Assembly: GCF_900114435.1 (NCBI RefSeq) | Contig: NZ_FOZK01000001.1 | Span: 62,001-126,000 of the forward strand | Direction: 5' to 3' | Origin: Halomicrobium zhouii | Lineage (GTDB): Archaea; Halobacteriota; Halobacteria; Halobacteriales; Haloarculaceae | Length of the DNA: 64,000 bases | Part shown: positions 25,420-34,316 of the stretch, one piece after another | How positions within the stretch are numbered: the stretch's first letter is position 1 | How the letters are laid out: every line of letters begins with the position of its first letter | Notes under the pieces: generated by a model | What the model was told of the DNA's origin: nothing | The model's input: only the letters and a program-made list of their open reading frames with translations | Database searches by the model: none | Position numbers and translations under genes: made by a program

Positions 25420-26199
25420 ATGAGTGGCAAGGACGACTACTACAACAGGGCCAAGCAGGAGGGGTATCGCGCCCGCTCGGCCTACAAGCTGCAGCAACTC
25501 GACGAGACGGCCGGGTTGCTCGGCGAGGGCGGCACCGTCGTCGACCTGGGCGCCGCCCCCGGTGGGTGGCTCCAGGTCGCGGCCGAACGCGTCGGCGACG
25601 GGGGCACCGTCGTCGGCGTCGACCGCCAGCGCATCGACGAACTGGAGGAGGACCACGGCGCCGACGTCGAACTGGTCCGCGGCGACATGACCGACGCGGA
25701 CACCGTCGACGAGGTCATCGACATCGTCGGCGATGCCGATACCGTCATCTCCGACATGGCACCGAACATGACCGGCGACTACGACCTCGACCACGCGCGC
25801 TCGGTCCACCTGGCGAGCCAGGCGTTCGACGTCGCCCTGCACGTGCTGGGCAGCGGCGGCGACTTCGCGGCGAAGGTGTTCGACGGCCGCGACCTCGACG
25901 ACCTCAAGGAACGCGTCGAGAACGAGTTCGAGTACGTCCGCGAGGTCCGCCCCGAGGCCTCCCGCGACGCCTCCTCCGAACTCTACCTCGTCGGCAAGGG
26001 CTTCCTCACCGCGCCGGTCCGCGAGGGCGACGAACTCGAGGTGACCATCGAGGACGTCGGCAGCGAGGGCGACGGCATCGCCAAGGTGGAGGGGTTCACC
26101 CTCTTCGTCGGCGGGACGGAGCAAGGCGAGACGCTCACCGTGCGCGTCGACGACGTCAAGCCGGACTTCGGCTTCGCACAGCCGCTGGACGGCTACTGA
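25420..26199 (+). CDS. rlmE: 23S rRNA (uridine-2'-O-)-methyltransferase RlmE with TRAM domain
   Basis: 259 aa. FtsJ/RrmJ fold: SAYKLQQLDE (first catalytic Lys), DLGAAPGGWLQVA (SAM motif), ISDMAPNMTG (catalytic Asp) and FAAKVFDG (second Lys), with a later Glu, completing the K-D-K-E tetrad. Residues from about 200 form a TRAM domain (EVTIEDVGSEGDGIAKVEGFTLFVGG), an RNA-binding addition common in haloarchaeal RlmE. Methylates the A-loop uridine of 23S rRNA. Confidence 0.92.
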   Translation: MSGKDDYYNRAKQEGYRARSAYKLQQLDETAGLLGEGGTVVDLGAAPGGWLQVAAERVGDGGTVVGVDRQRIDELEEDHGADVELVRGDMTDADTVDEVIDIVGDADTVISDMAPNMTGDYDLDHARSVHLASQAFDVALHVLGSGGDFAAKVFDGRDLDDLKERVENEFEYVREVRPEASRDASSELYLVGKGFLTAPVREGDELEVTIEDVGSEGDGIAKVEGFTLFVGGTEQGETLTVRVDDVKPDFGFAQPLDGY

Positions 26200-26295
26200 G
26201 GGCGCGGACGACCCAGCGGCTCACCGCGTTTTCCTCGAAAGCGCCGTCGAATCGACCGGCCAATCTTCTTGCCGCCCCGGACCGTTCGGTACCAC

Positions 26296-26886
26296 ATGAC
26301 AAGCGCCGAACCAGCGATGCGACGATTCGAGGTCCCCGACGTCGACGACCTTCCGGACGACCTCCGGGAGCGCATCGAGGAAGAGACGGAGCGAGCGGGC
26401 TTCACACCGAACGTCTTCCGCGCGCTGGCGTACCGCCCCTCGCACTTCCGGGCCTTCTTCGCCTATCACGACGCGCTGGTCGAGTGGACCGAACTCGAGC
26501 GCGAAGAGGTGGAGATGATCGTCGTCGCCGTCAGCGGCGCCAACGACTGCCTCTACTGCGTGGTCGCCCACGGCGCGCTGTGTCGCATCTACGCCGAGGA
26601 TCCCCACCTCGCCGAGCAACTCGCGACGAACCACCGGACGGCGAACGTCGGCGACGCGCACCTGGCGATGCTCGACTTCGCAGTAAAATTGACCGAGCAG
26701 CCCGCCGAGATCGGGGAGGACGATTTCGCCCGCCTGGAGGACCACGGCTTCAGCCGTCGGGCTATCTGGGATATCGGCAGCGTGGCTGCCTTCTTCGCCC
26801 TCTCGAACCGGCTGGCCCACCTCGCGGACATACGCCCGAACGCGGAGTTCTACGATCTGGGACGGGACCAGAACGGAAACGGGTGA
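26296..26886 (+). CDS. AhpD/CMD-family peroxidase-related protein
   Basis: 196 aa from ATG 26296. The carboxymuconolactone-decarboxylase/AhpD fold is indicated by NVFRALAYRPSHFRAFFAYHDA and the redox motif CLYCVVAHGAL (Cys-x-x-Cys with downstream His). Length and wording fit the 'peroxidase-related enzyme' branch. The probable role is alkyl-hydroperoxide detoxification via a disulfide relay; the electron donor is unknown. Met17 is an alternative start. Convergent with the YhhQ gene. Confidence 0.82.
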   Translation: MTSAEPAMRRFEVPDVDDLPDDLRERIEEETERAGFTPNVFRALAYRPSHFRAFFAYHDALVEWTELEREEVEMIVVAVSGANDCLYCVVAHGALCRIYAEDPHLAEQLATNHRTANVGDAHLAMLDFAVKLTEQPAEIGEDDFARLEDHGFSRRAIWDIGSVAAFFALSNRLAHLADIRPNAEFYDLGRDQNGNG

Positions 26887-26937
26887 GCTGCCGGGAGAAG
26901 TGGAGAGGTGGAGAGAAGAGCCCCCGAAGCGCGCCTG

Positions 26938-27669
26938 TCAGTCCGCCCGGACCGGGACGACGTTCGCGTCCGTCCGCTTGGCCAGTTCGACGACGCCGTA
27001 GACGAACGGGGTGTCGGCGACGGCGACGAGGAGCTTGAAGACGTACTGGCCGACGACGAGCGTCAGGGCCTCGGCGAACGGCAGTCCCTGGAGGACGTAG
27101 AAGCCGACGCCGACGAAGATGACGGTGTCGAGCAACTGGCTGGTCGCCGTCGAGCCGATGTTTCGCAGCCAGAGGTGGTCGCCGTCAGTGTACTCGCGGA
27201 GTCGGTGGAAGACGATCACGTCCCAGTTCTGGCTGACGACGTACGCCGAGAGGCTGGCGACGACGATGGCCGTGCTGGAGCCCAGCACGTTCCGGAAGGC
27301 GTCGAGGTCGACGGACTGGGCGGCCTGGGGGAGCGCCGGCGCCTCGATGGTCGACCAGATCAGGAGCAGTAAGACGAAGTTCATCACGAAGCCGACGTTG
27401 ACCACCACCTGGGCGTTCCGCTTGCCGTACAGCTCTGCGATGCAGTCCGACGCGAAGAACGTCAGCGCGTACGCCAGCGCCGCCCCCGGCAGGACGAGCG
27501 CGTCGATGCCGAGCGGCAGCGAGAACGGCAGCCCGAACGCCAGCAGCTTCGACGCCGTCACCTGCGCAGTCACGAGCGCCGTGACGAACAGCGCGACCAG
27601 CCCCACCTGCAGCGGCGCCATCGACGGAGCGCTTGCCGGCGTCGCTGCCGTCGCAGTGCCGTCACTCAT
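26938..27669 (-). CDS. Queuosine-precursor transporter YhhQ/VUT family
   Basis: 243 aa with six or seven helices. ALTFFASDCIAELYGKRNAQ, QNWDVIVFHRLRE and LRNIGSTATSQLLDTVIF are diagnostic for YhhQ (QPTR) transporters, which import 7-deazaguanine precursors. In archaea the product would feed archaeosine synthesis at tRNA position 15. Its 5' end overlaps by 8 nt the stop of an upstream ribbon-helix-helix gene, so the two are co-transcribed and the RHH protein may regulate uptake. Confidence 0.85.
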   Translation of the reverse strand: MSDGTATAATPASAPSMAPLQVGLVALFVTALVTAQVTASKLLAFGLPFSLPLGIDALVLPGAALAYALTFFASDCIAELYGKRNAQVVVNVGFVMNFVLLLLIWSTIEAPALPQAAQSVDLDAFRNVLGSSTAIVVASLSAYVVSQNWDVIVFHRLREYTDGDHLWLRNIGSTATSQLLDTVIFVGVGFYVLQGLPFAEALTLVVGQYVFKLLVAVADTPFVYGVVELAKRTDANVVPVRAD

Positions 27670-27853
27670 CTTCGGACACCTCTTCGTCTGCCAGTCGGCC
27701 GTGTCGGTCGTCTATCTCGTCGAGGATGTCGAGGTTCTTGCGGATCGACGCGCGGATGGCGTCGCTCCGGTTGACGAACTTCCCGTCGTCGCCGACGTGG
27801 CGGTCCAGGTCGTTCAGGAGTTCCCGGGGAATCTCCACGCTAATCTTGGGCAT
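27662..27853 (-). CDS. Ribbon-helix-helix DNA-binding protein
   Basis: 63 aa. MPKISVEIPRELLNDLDRHV forms the DNA-contacting strand and first helix, followed by FVNRSDAIRASIRKNLDIL, the second helix; the short acidic tail is typical of haloarchaeal CopG/Arc proteins. It dimerises to bind DNA in this family. It is the first gene of the YhhQ operon (8-nt overlap). Autoregulation or control of the transporter is an inference. Confidence 0.8.
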   Translation of the reverse strand: MPKISVEIPRELLNDLDRHVGDDGKFVNRSDAIRASIRKNLDILDEIDDRHGRLADEEVSEDE

Positions 27854-27947
27854 GTCTTCTCCAGGTGCACTCTCGGTAATATGGGATGCGATCTGTTGGG
27901 ACGAACTGTAGATGGAGGGGATCGGAAGACTGCGACAGAACCACTAA

Positions 27948-28064
27948 CGACAGAAGAAAGCCCTCGCCGCGCTGAACTCGCGCGGACCACGCTGCGCGCC
28001 TCACTCCGTTCGGTGCTTACGGGTCCGTGCTTCGTTCAGCCCGGCTCGCCCTTTCAGTCCACCA
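27948..28064 (+). repeat. Type I structured intergenic element, copy 2
   Basis: GAAAGCCC at the left end, stem arms GCTGAAC (27971-27977) and GTTCAGC (28034-28040), GTGCTTACG at 28013-28021, and GCCCTTTCAGTCCACC closing at 28048-28063. The loop is nearly identical to copy 7 (56338-56457) while the stem differs. It lies between the RHH gene start and the TatCt stop. Confidence 0.8.
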
Positions 28065-28138
28065 GGAGATCGGCTGGTCCATCGGCTATCGAAGAATGTA
28101 GTTGAGTAAGGTGAATGTGGTCAAACTCCCTCTCGGCC

Positions 28139-30694
28139 TCAGTCCGCGGCCTTCCGGCTGGCCTTGGGCGCGCGTCGGCCGCCCAGGGTGTATAGCCACA
28201 GCAGTCCCAGGCCGACCAGGAAGGCGATGGTGATGGGGATGGCCACGAGGAACATCGTCCAGATTCCCTTCGGGGAGAACAGCGCACCGGCTGCGAACAC
28301 GCCGAGGGTGATGGTGCGCCAGCGCTCCTGGAGCGTCTGGAAGGGGACGATGCCGCCGCGGTGGAACAGCAGCATCGTCACCGGCACCTCGATGAGGAGG
28401 CCGACGCCGACAGTGAACATCAGCACCAGCCACCCGAACTTGGCGACGCGGTAGGAGATGATCATGTCCGCCTGGAGGACGTCGTAGGCGAGCCAGGAGA
28501 TGACCGTGGGCGCGACGTAGAGGAACCCGATGAGACTCCCGCCGATGAGGGTGAGGAAGACGGTGCCGCCCCAGACGCCGAGTACGTTCCGGTCACCACC
28601 GACGAGCCCGCGCTTCTCCATGGCGGGCCAGGCGAAGTACAGCAGGAGCGGCACGACGGAGATGGCCCCCATGATGGTCGAGAACTTCACGATGAAGATG
28701 AGGTGCTCGACGGGGTGGAGCGTGATGAAGCGGACGTCCTCTTGCATCTCCGGCGGGAGGTGGGAGACGAAGGCGTTCTTGATGATGCCGATGCCGGATG
28801 TGGTGTCGACGACGGGTTCTTGCTGGACCAGCACGGTCGCGTTCTCGATCCGGTAGGGGCCGCCGGGCTCCGAGATGTTCTGGCCAGTCACCGTCGCGTT
28901 GTACAGCAGGACGGAATCGTTTTGCAGCACGGCTGTGCTCGGTCTCGCGCCGGAGTCCCCCGTCCCCTCCCGCGTCGTCAGGACGGCGTTACTCGCGACG
29001 GCGTCTGCCCGCCCGCTGGTCTCGTTACGAGCGAGGACAGTGACGCCCTCGTTGAGCACGTCGACGTTCTCGGCGACGACGGTGCCGTTCTCCGCGATGA
29101 CGGTCCCGCCGTCGGCCATCGCCGCGGCGCCGGCGCCGGGGATGCCCGAGTAGAGGAAGACGAAGACGACGCTCGTGACGATCATGAACGTCGCGACGAA
29201 CCAGATGGCCTTCGAGGTGAGCGAGTCGAAGATGAAGGCCAGGTCGTGGTAGTAGCCGCCGATGTCGTCCTCGGTGGTCTCCTCCTCCGTGAAGGCGTTG
29301 AGCATCCCCGCGGAGGTCTCGGTGAAGACGCCCCCGCCCTCTTCGTCCTCGGGTTCGGCGGGGCCTTCGGTCGCGCCCTCGCCGCCTTCGGCGGCCGCCC
29401 CGTCGCTCGCGTGTATCTGGTCGAACCGGTCGAGGATGGCCTGGGCCTTGTCCGTGTCGTCGTCGCTCATGGCCTGGTCGGCCAGCTTGAGCGCCTCGGT
29501 CTCCTCCATCTCCTCGAAGGCCTCGCGCGGCGCAGCGCGGACCGCGTCCGCGGAGAGTGACCCGACGTCGATGGCGGTCGGGTCGCCGAAGTTCCCGGCC
29601 TCGGCGGCGGCGACGCCGAGTTCCTGGATCATGTAGTAGTACAGCACCAGGACGGCCGCGAGCAGGCCGACGGCCGCGCCGATGAGCAGTGCAGTCGTCT
29701 CCGGCGGGAGGCCGAACCAGGCCGGTTGCTGGATGTCGCCAGTGAGTTCGTCCGAGGGGAACCAGGCGGCGAAGCGCTGGACGTAGCCGAACGTAGTGGG
29801 GGAAGCGATGACGTAGGTGACGAGCGCGCCGACGACCAGCGCGGCGGCGGCGAGCTTGTTCCAGCGCGCCCGGGCGACCGACCGGGCGCTGACCTCTTCG
29901 CCCGCCCGCTTCGCCTGGACGAGCATCTTCGAGATGCCGAGGCTGATCGCGTACAGCCCCACGAGCGGCGCGGCCCACATGATCTGGGTGAACGGGTCCG
30001 GCGGCGAGAACAGGGCGCCGAAGCCGAAGATGGCGACGACGGCCCACTTCCAGCGGTCCCGGAACGTCTCGTAGGGGACGATGCCGGAGTAGGAGAGCGC
30101 ACTCATCATCAGCGGCATCTGGGCGGCGAGGCCGAACGACATCCCCAGCAGCGCGATGAACTGGACCCACAGCACGATGGAGTAGTTGGGCTGGAAGTCC
30201 GCGTTCAGCGCGTTCTCGGCCAGGAAGCCGAACATCAGGGGGAAGAACAGTTCGTACGCGTACACGACGCCGCCGACGAACAGCGCGAGGCTGGTGACGG
30301 CGATGGCGCCGATCTTCCAGGTCGCCACCTCGTCGCCGGGCCAGAAGCCCCGTTCGCGCAGCGCGTCGCGGCTGAGGTAGATCAGAATCGGCAGCGCCAC
30401 CAGAATCCCGGCGACGGCGCCGATCTTCACCTGCAGCAGGATGACGTCGAACGGCGTGACCGCGATGACCTTGGAGGCCTGCGACGTCGTCAGGTCCATC
30501 TTCGAGTACAGCAGGTCCCGCTTGAGCTGGTCCCACAGGAAGCTCTGCAGGACCATGATAGTCGCGAGCAGGACGACCACCCAGACGATGAACACCTTCT
30601 GCAGGTGCTTCTGGGCGGTCCGGAGCATGGTCCCGGCGGTCTCCCGACCGCTCTGGACCGTCCGCATCGTGTCCTCGTCGAGCCCACTCGCCAT
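28139..30694 (-). CDS. tatC2: Twin-arginine translocase subunit TatCt (double TatC)
   Basis: 851 aa from ATG 30694, chosen over ATG 30736 because a TATA-like TTGATAA lies 30 nt upstream. Two complete six-helix TatC domains are fused: the first about residues 30-330 (with PPDPFTQIMWAAPL), the second about 490-840 (PVEHLIFIVKFS, SPKGIWTMFLVAIP), joined by extra helices and an acidic linker. This double TatC with 14 helices is specific to haloarchaea and serves their extensive Tat export. It faces tatCo divergently. No tatA gene is in the window. Confidence 0.9.
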   Translation of the reverse strand: MASGLDEDTMRTVQSGRETAGTMLRTAQKHLQKVFIVWVVVLLATIMVLQSFLWDQLKRDLLYSKMDLTTSQASKVIAVTPFDVILLQVKIGAVAGILVALPILIYLSRDALRERGFWPGDEVATWKIGAIAVTSLALFVGGVVYAYELFFPLMFGFLAENALNADFQPNYSIVLWVQFIALLGMSFGLAAQMPLMMSALSYSGIVPYETFRDRWKWAVVAIFGFGALFSPPDPFTQIMWAAPLVGLYAISLGISKMLVQAKRAGEEVSARSVARARWNKLAAAALVVGALVTYVIASPTTFGYVQRFAAWFPSDELTGDIQQPAWFGLPPETTALLIGAAVGLLAAVLVLYYYMIQELGVAAAEAGNFGDPTAIDVGSLSADAVRAAPREAFEEMEETEALKLADQAMSDDDTDKAQAILDRFDQIHASDGAAAEGGEGATEGPAEPEDEEGGGVFTETSAGMLNAFTEEETTEDDIGGYYHDLAFIFDSLTSKAIWFVATFMIVTSVVFVFLYSGIPGAGAAAMADGGTVIAENGTVVAENVDVLNEGVTVLARNETSGRADAVASNAVLTTREGTGDSGARPSTAVLQNDSVLLYNATVTGQNISEPGGPYRIENATVLVQQEPVVDTTSGIGIIKNAFVSHLPPEMQEDVRFITLHPVEHLIFIVKFSTIMGAISVVPLLLYFAWPAMEKRGLVGGDRNVLGVWGGTVFLTLIGGSLIGFLYVAPTVISWLAYDVLQADMIISYRVAKFGWLVLMFTVGVGLLIEVPVTMLLFHRGGIVPFQTLQERWRTITLGVFAAGALFSPKGIWTMFLVAIPITIAFLVGLGLLWLYTLGGRRAPKASRKAAD

Positions 30695-30720
30695 CTTTGC
30701 CGTTGGTAGCCCGCTGCCCG

Positions 30721-30727
30721 TTATCAA
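30721..30727 (-). promoter_or_regulatory. Putative TATA box of tatCt
   Basis: TTGATAA on the minus strand, centred 30 nt from ATG 30694. Confidence 0.4.
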
Positions 30728-30806
30728 TTTGTTCATCAGGACTCCGGTCCGCGCCGGGCCGCGGGAAAAGAAAGTTTACAACAGCGAGTGGCCAAACCCG
30801 GGACAG

Positions 30807-32687
30807 ATGGGCGATCGCCGAGACACCGAGCCGGGCGAGGACGACGGGCCAGCGGGTGCCAGCGGCGGCGATCCCGACGACGATCCCGGGGACGACGCCG
30901 GGATCACGAACGACATCGGTGGAGAGGGCGACGCCGGGAACGAGGACGACACCGGGAACGGTACCGACACCGAGGTCGAAGAAGACACCGAGGAGTCCTC
31001 GGACTCCTACCGGGAGCAGTCCTCCATCGACTTCGACGGCAAGATGGGCGACCCGAGCGACTACACCGAGGGCAGGGAACCGCCCGAGTGGGTCGAGGAG
31101 GTCAAGCGAGAGTCGGGTGACGACGAATCCGAGGGTGACGACGAAACCGAGGGTGACGACGAGAGCGTCGAGGCCGATGAAGGTGCCGACGAGAGCGACG
31201 ACGGTGACGAGAGCGATACCGACGAGGTCACCGGCGACGAGATCACCGCCGCCGACCCGTCCGGTGGCGACGCCGACGACGGGGCCGACGACGACGCGGA
31301 CGACGACGCCTACGAGATCGGTCCCAGCGAGGCGTCGGCGGTCAGGAATGAGGCGGCGCCCGGCGGCCCCGCGGGCCACGACCCGGTCGCCGCCGGCGCC
31401 GGTGGTGGCGGCGGTGGCGGCGGTGGCGCACTCGGCGGCGCGACGGCGCCGGACGACGAGGAGATGCCGCTCACCGAACACGTCGAGGAGATGGCGCTGC
31501 GGTTCATGGCCGTCGGTCTCGTCGTCGTCGGCGTCGGCGCCATCACGCTGTTCTACGCTGACGAACTGATCAACTTCCTCTGGTACTCCTTCCTGGGTCC
31601 CGGCCAGCAGACCTGCCTGGAGGGATCGTTCCTGGGCGGGCGGCTGTCCGTCACCGACGCCTGTCCCGACTCTGTCAGCCCGCGGATCTACCACCCGCTC
31701 GCGCTCGTGCTCGCGCGTCTGAAGGTGGCCTCGCTGGTCGGGATCATCGCCGCGCTCCCGGTCGCCGTCTACCAGACCTACCGGTTCATGCGCCCCGGTC
31801 TCTACCCCCGCGAGCGCCGGTACTACCTCGCCGCGGTCCCGACGAGCCTGGTGCTCGCGGCCGTCGGCGTCGGCTTCGCCTACTTCGCCGTCCTGCCGGC
31901 GATGTTCTCGTACTTCACGAACTACAGCGAGCAGGCCGCCGAGATCGCCTTCGGCCTGACGGAGACGTTCAACCTCATCGTCCTGATGATCGGCTTTTTC
32001 GCCATCGTCTTCCAGATCCCGCTGCTCGTGATGCTCGCCATCATGATGGGCGTCACGACCCGCCGGTGGCTCGAAGACCGCCGACTGTACTTCTGGGGTG
32101 GCTTCGGCGCGCTGGCGTTCGTGTTCAGTCCCGACCCGACCGGGATGGCGCCGCTGATGGTCGCCGTCACGATGATCGGCCTGTTCGAGGGGACGCTGTT
32201 CCTGCTCCGCTGGACCGACAGCGACTCGCCGCTGTTCGACCCGGCGGCCTTCGCCGAACGGCGGCCCTACGCCTGGGCGCTGGCCGTCGCCGCGGGCTAC
32301 CTCGCCAGCGCGGCGCCGCTGCCCGGCAGCTACTACGAGCAGTTCCCCGCCCTCGTCCAGAGCACGCTGGAGTTCAACGACCTGGTCGCGATGACGCCGA
32401 TCATCACCGCAGTCGTCCTGATCGGCCTGTTCGAACTGCTGGCCTATCTGGTCCGCAACTACTCGCGGAACGTCCGTGTCTGGGACGTCGTCAACCGCGC
32501 CCGGGTCCCCTACTGGATCCTCGCGCTGGTCGTCGGCTACTTCGCCAGTCCGAACCCGCCGGGCCTCCAGACCGTCGAGGCGCTCGCGCTGCCCCAGTCC
32601 GAGGCCGTGGCCGTCACCGCGGGCCTCATCGTCGGCTTCGAACTGCTCATCCTGACGCTGCGCTGGCGGAAGCAGCGAATGGAGTGA
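30807..32687 (+). CDS. tatC1: Twin-arginine translocase subunit TatCo with long acidic N-terminus
   Basis: 626 aa from ATG 30807; the frame continues upstream only as a shadow of tatCt. Residues 1-210 are disordered, dominated by Asp/Glu/Gly with repeats such as DDETEGDDES, and a Gly-rich run. The TatC domain follows (PLTEHVEEMALRFMAV to FSPDPTGMAPLMVAV), with additional helices at the C-terminus beyond the six canonical ones. TatCo binds twin-arginine signals; the acidic extension is a salt-adapted feature whose role is unknown. Divergent from tatCt across 112 nt, with GTTTACA at about 30773 as a candidate promoter. Confidence 0.88.
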   Translation: MGDRRDTEPGEDDGPAGASGGDPDDDPGDDAGITNDIGGEGDAGNEDDTGNGTDTEVEEDTEESSDSYREQSSIDFDGKMGDPSDYTEGREPPEWVEEVKRESGDDESEGDDETEGDDESVEADEGADESDDGDESDTDEVTGDEITAADPSGGDADDGADDDADDDAYEIGPSEASAVRNEAAPGGPAGHDPVAAGAGGGGGGGGGALGGATAPDDEEMPLTEHVEEMALRFMAVGLVVVGVGAITLFYADELINFLWYSFLGPGQQTCLEGSFLGGRLSVTDACPDSVSPRIYHPLALVLARLKVASLVGIIAALPVAVYQTYRFMRPGLYPRERRYYLAAVPTSLVLAAVGVGFAYFAVLPAMFSYFTNYSEQAAEIAFGLTETFNLIVLMIGFFAIVFQIPLLVMLAIMMGVTTRRWLEDRRLYFWGGFGALAFVFSPDPTGMAPLMVAVTMIGLFEGTLFLLRWTDSDSPLFDPAAFAERRPYAWALAVAAGYLASAAPLPGSYYEQFPALVQSTLEFNDLVAMTPIITAVVLIGLFELLAYLVRNYSRNVRVWDVVNRARVPYWILALVVGYFASPNPPGLQTVEALALPQSEAVAVTAGLIVGFELLILTLRWRKQRME

Positions 32688-32748
32688 ACAAGTTCTGTCG
32701 ACGGGGGCGGTTTTCGAGGGAGCGGTTCCCCGTTTCTGCAGCGACTCC

Positions 32749-33258
32749 TCAGTTCAGCGCCCAGAAGCGGTAGTTCAGGAGCGTCGCGAACAGGACCCAC
32801 GCCAGGTAGGGCACCAGTAACGCAGCGGCCCGCCGGTCCACCCGGGCGAAGGCCCAGAGAGTCGCCGCGACGAGAACGTCGAGGACGACGATGACACCCA
32901 GGGCAGCGAGGAGGTCCTGGGCGCCGAAGAAGACCGGCGTCCAGGCGAGATTGAACGCGAACTGCAGCGCGAACAGACCGAGCGCAACTCGCACGGCCCG
33001 TGCATCGAGACCGCGCCGCGCCACCAGGTACACCGCGACGCCCAGCAGCGTGAACAGCGCCGTCCAGACGACGCCGAAGAGCCAGCCCGGCGGGTAGATG
33101 GCGGGTTTTTCGAGCGCGGCGAACCACGCCGAGTCGGGGCCGGCGAGAAGCGCGGGCGCCGCCCCGAGCGCGTTGACGGCGACGACGGCGCCAGCTGCCC
33201 ACAGGAGGTCCCGGCGGTCGAATCCGCCGCTGCCCGGCGTCGAACTGGAGTGTGCCAT
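32749..33258 (-). CDS. TspO/MBR family protein
   Basis: 169 aa, five helices. KPAIYPPGWLFGVVWTALF, FALQFAFNLAWTPVFFG and VPYLAWVLFATLLNYRFWALN are the hallmark segments of the tryptophan-rich sensory protein family. Members bind porphyrins and can degrade or transport tetrapyrroles and regulate stress and pigment responses. In haloarchaea the precise role is unknown. Convergent with tatCo after 61 nt. Confidence 0.9.
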   Translation of the reverse strand: MAHSSSTPGSGGFDRRDLLWAAGAVVAVNALGAAPALLAGPDSAWFAALEKPAIYPPGWLFGVVWTALFTLLGVAVYLVARRGLDARAVRVALGLFALQFAFNLAWTPVFFGAQDLLAALGVIVVLDVLVAATLWAFARVDRRAAALLVPYLAWVLFATLLNYRFWALN

Positions 33259-33342
33259 ACGCTCCCTTGGACCGCGGGACGAAAGTGTATTGGGTGGCTG
33301 ACGGCGCGATGCAATAGGGTCCGTCGGCGCGCCGGTCGGCGA

Positions 33343-34221
33343 CTACAGCGCCCGTACGTCCGGCCCCTCGGCGTCCTCGTCCTGTGCCTCGCGCCAGGTG
33401 TGTTCGGGTGTCCAGTCCAGCAGCTCCGTCGCTCGCGCGTTCGACATGCCCGACTCCTCGCCGTCCAGATTCACGTCGTCGGGGACCTCGCCGAACCAGT
33501 CCTCGAACAGGTCGACGGTGGGCTTGCCCCCGTAGTTCTCGTCGGCGGCGACGAGCAGCGGTTCGTGGCCGTCGATATCGGCCGCCAGCGCGGCGCTGAC
33601 GGCGCTGGCGATGTCACGGACGTCGACGTAGCTCCAGAAGTTGCCGACGCCGCCGTCGCTGGGGTCGAAGTTCTTGCACTCGTAGTCGCCGGGGTACTGG
33701 ATCCACGAGGGACGGATGGAGACGACGGAGACGTCGTACTGGCGGACGACCATCTCGGCGACCTCCTCGCCGACGACCTTGGAGGTGCCGTAGGGGTCCT
33801 CGGGCCGCATCGGGTGGGCCTCGTCGACGGGGAGGTAGTCCGGTAGCGGCGTCTCCGCGGCGAAGGGGAAGCCGTAGGCGCTCTCCGAGGAGGCCCAGAC
33901 GACGTCGGCGCCGGCGCGGCCGGCCGCTTCGAGCACGTTGTACGCCGAGACGACGTTGTTCTCGAAGACAGTGCCGCCGGCGTGGCCCTCGGGGTGGGGG
34001 ATGGCGCCCCAGTGGACGACTGCGTCGGGGTCGAACGCCGTTATCAGATCGAAGACCTCGCCGCGGTCGGTCAGGTCGGCCTGGCGGACGTCGACGTTCC
34101 GGTGACCGCTCTCGCCGCGGACCCGGTCGACGCAGACCACCTCCTCGTACTCCGCAGCGAGTCGGTCGACGATCCATCGGCCCGAGCCACCGAGGCCGCC
34201 GGTGACGAGTACGGTAGACAT
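33343..34221 (-). CDS. NAD-dependent epimerase/dehydratase (extended SDR)
   Basis: 292 aa from ATG 34221. VLVTGGLGGSGRW is the Rossmann glycine motif; VVWASSESAYG supplies the Ser and YGTSKVVGEE the catalytic Tyr and Lys (Y-x-x-x-K). SIRPSWIQYPGDYE and the C-terminal domain point to an NAD-dependent nucleotide-sugar or uronate dehydrogenase-type enzyme; haloarchaeal paralogues are annotated loosely. A TATA box about 30 nt upstream supports the start. Divergent from the integrase-CheF gene. Confidence 0.82.
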   Translation of the reverse strand: MSTVLVTGGLGGSGRWIVDRLAAEYEEVVCVDRVRGESGHRNVDVRQADLTDRGEVFDLITAFDPDAVVHWGAIPHPEGHAGGTVFENNVVSAYNVLEAAGRAGADVVWASSESAYGFPFAAETPLPDYLPVDEAHPMRPEDPYGTSKVVGEEVAEMVVRQYDVSVVSIRPSWIQYPGDYECKNFDPSDGGVGNFWSYVDVRDIASAVSAALAADIDGHEPLLVAADENYGGKPTVDLFEDWFGEVPDDVNLDGEESGMSNARATELLDWTPEHTWREAQDEDAEGPDVRAL

Positions 34222-34247
34222 CTGTCCGTGTCCAGGGGACAGACACC

Positions 34248-34254
34248 GATAAAG
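34248..34254 (-). promoter_or_regulatory. TATA box of the epimerase gene
   Basis: CTTTATC on the minus strand about 30 nt before ATG 34221. Confidence 0.45.
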
Positions 34255-34316
34255 GCCAGTATCACTCGTGCGAACAGTCGCCACCATTCATATACTATGA
34301 TCGACGATAGCAGGTG

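Noticed and set aside
24924-27038. 704-residue forward frame
   Set aside because: Arg/Ser/Pro-rich shadow of the Dam, rlmE and AhpD-like genes in another frame; lacks the acidic composition and any domain.
29025-31694. 889-residue reverse frame
   Set aside because: Reverse-strand shadow across tatCt and tatCo with Arg/Gly-rich composition; the two TatC frames have clear helices and motifs.
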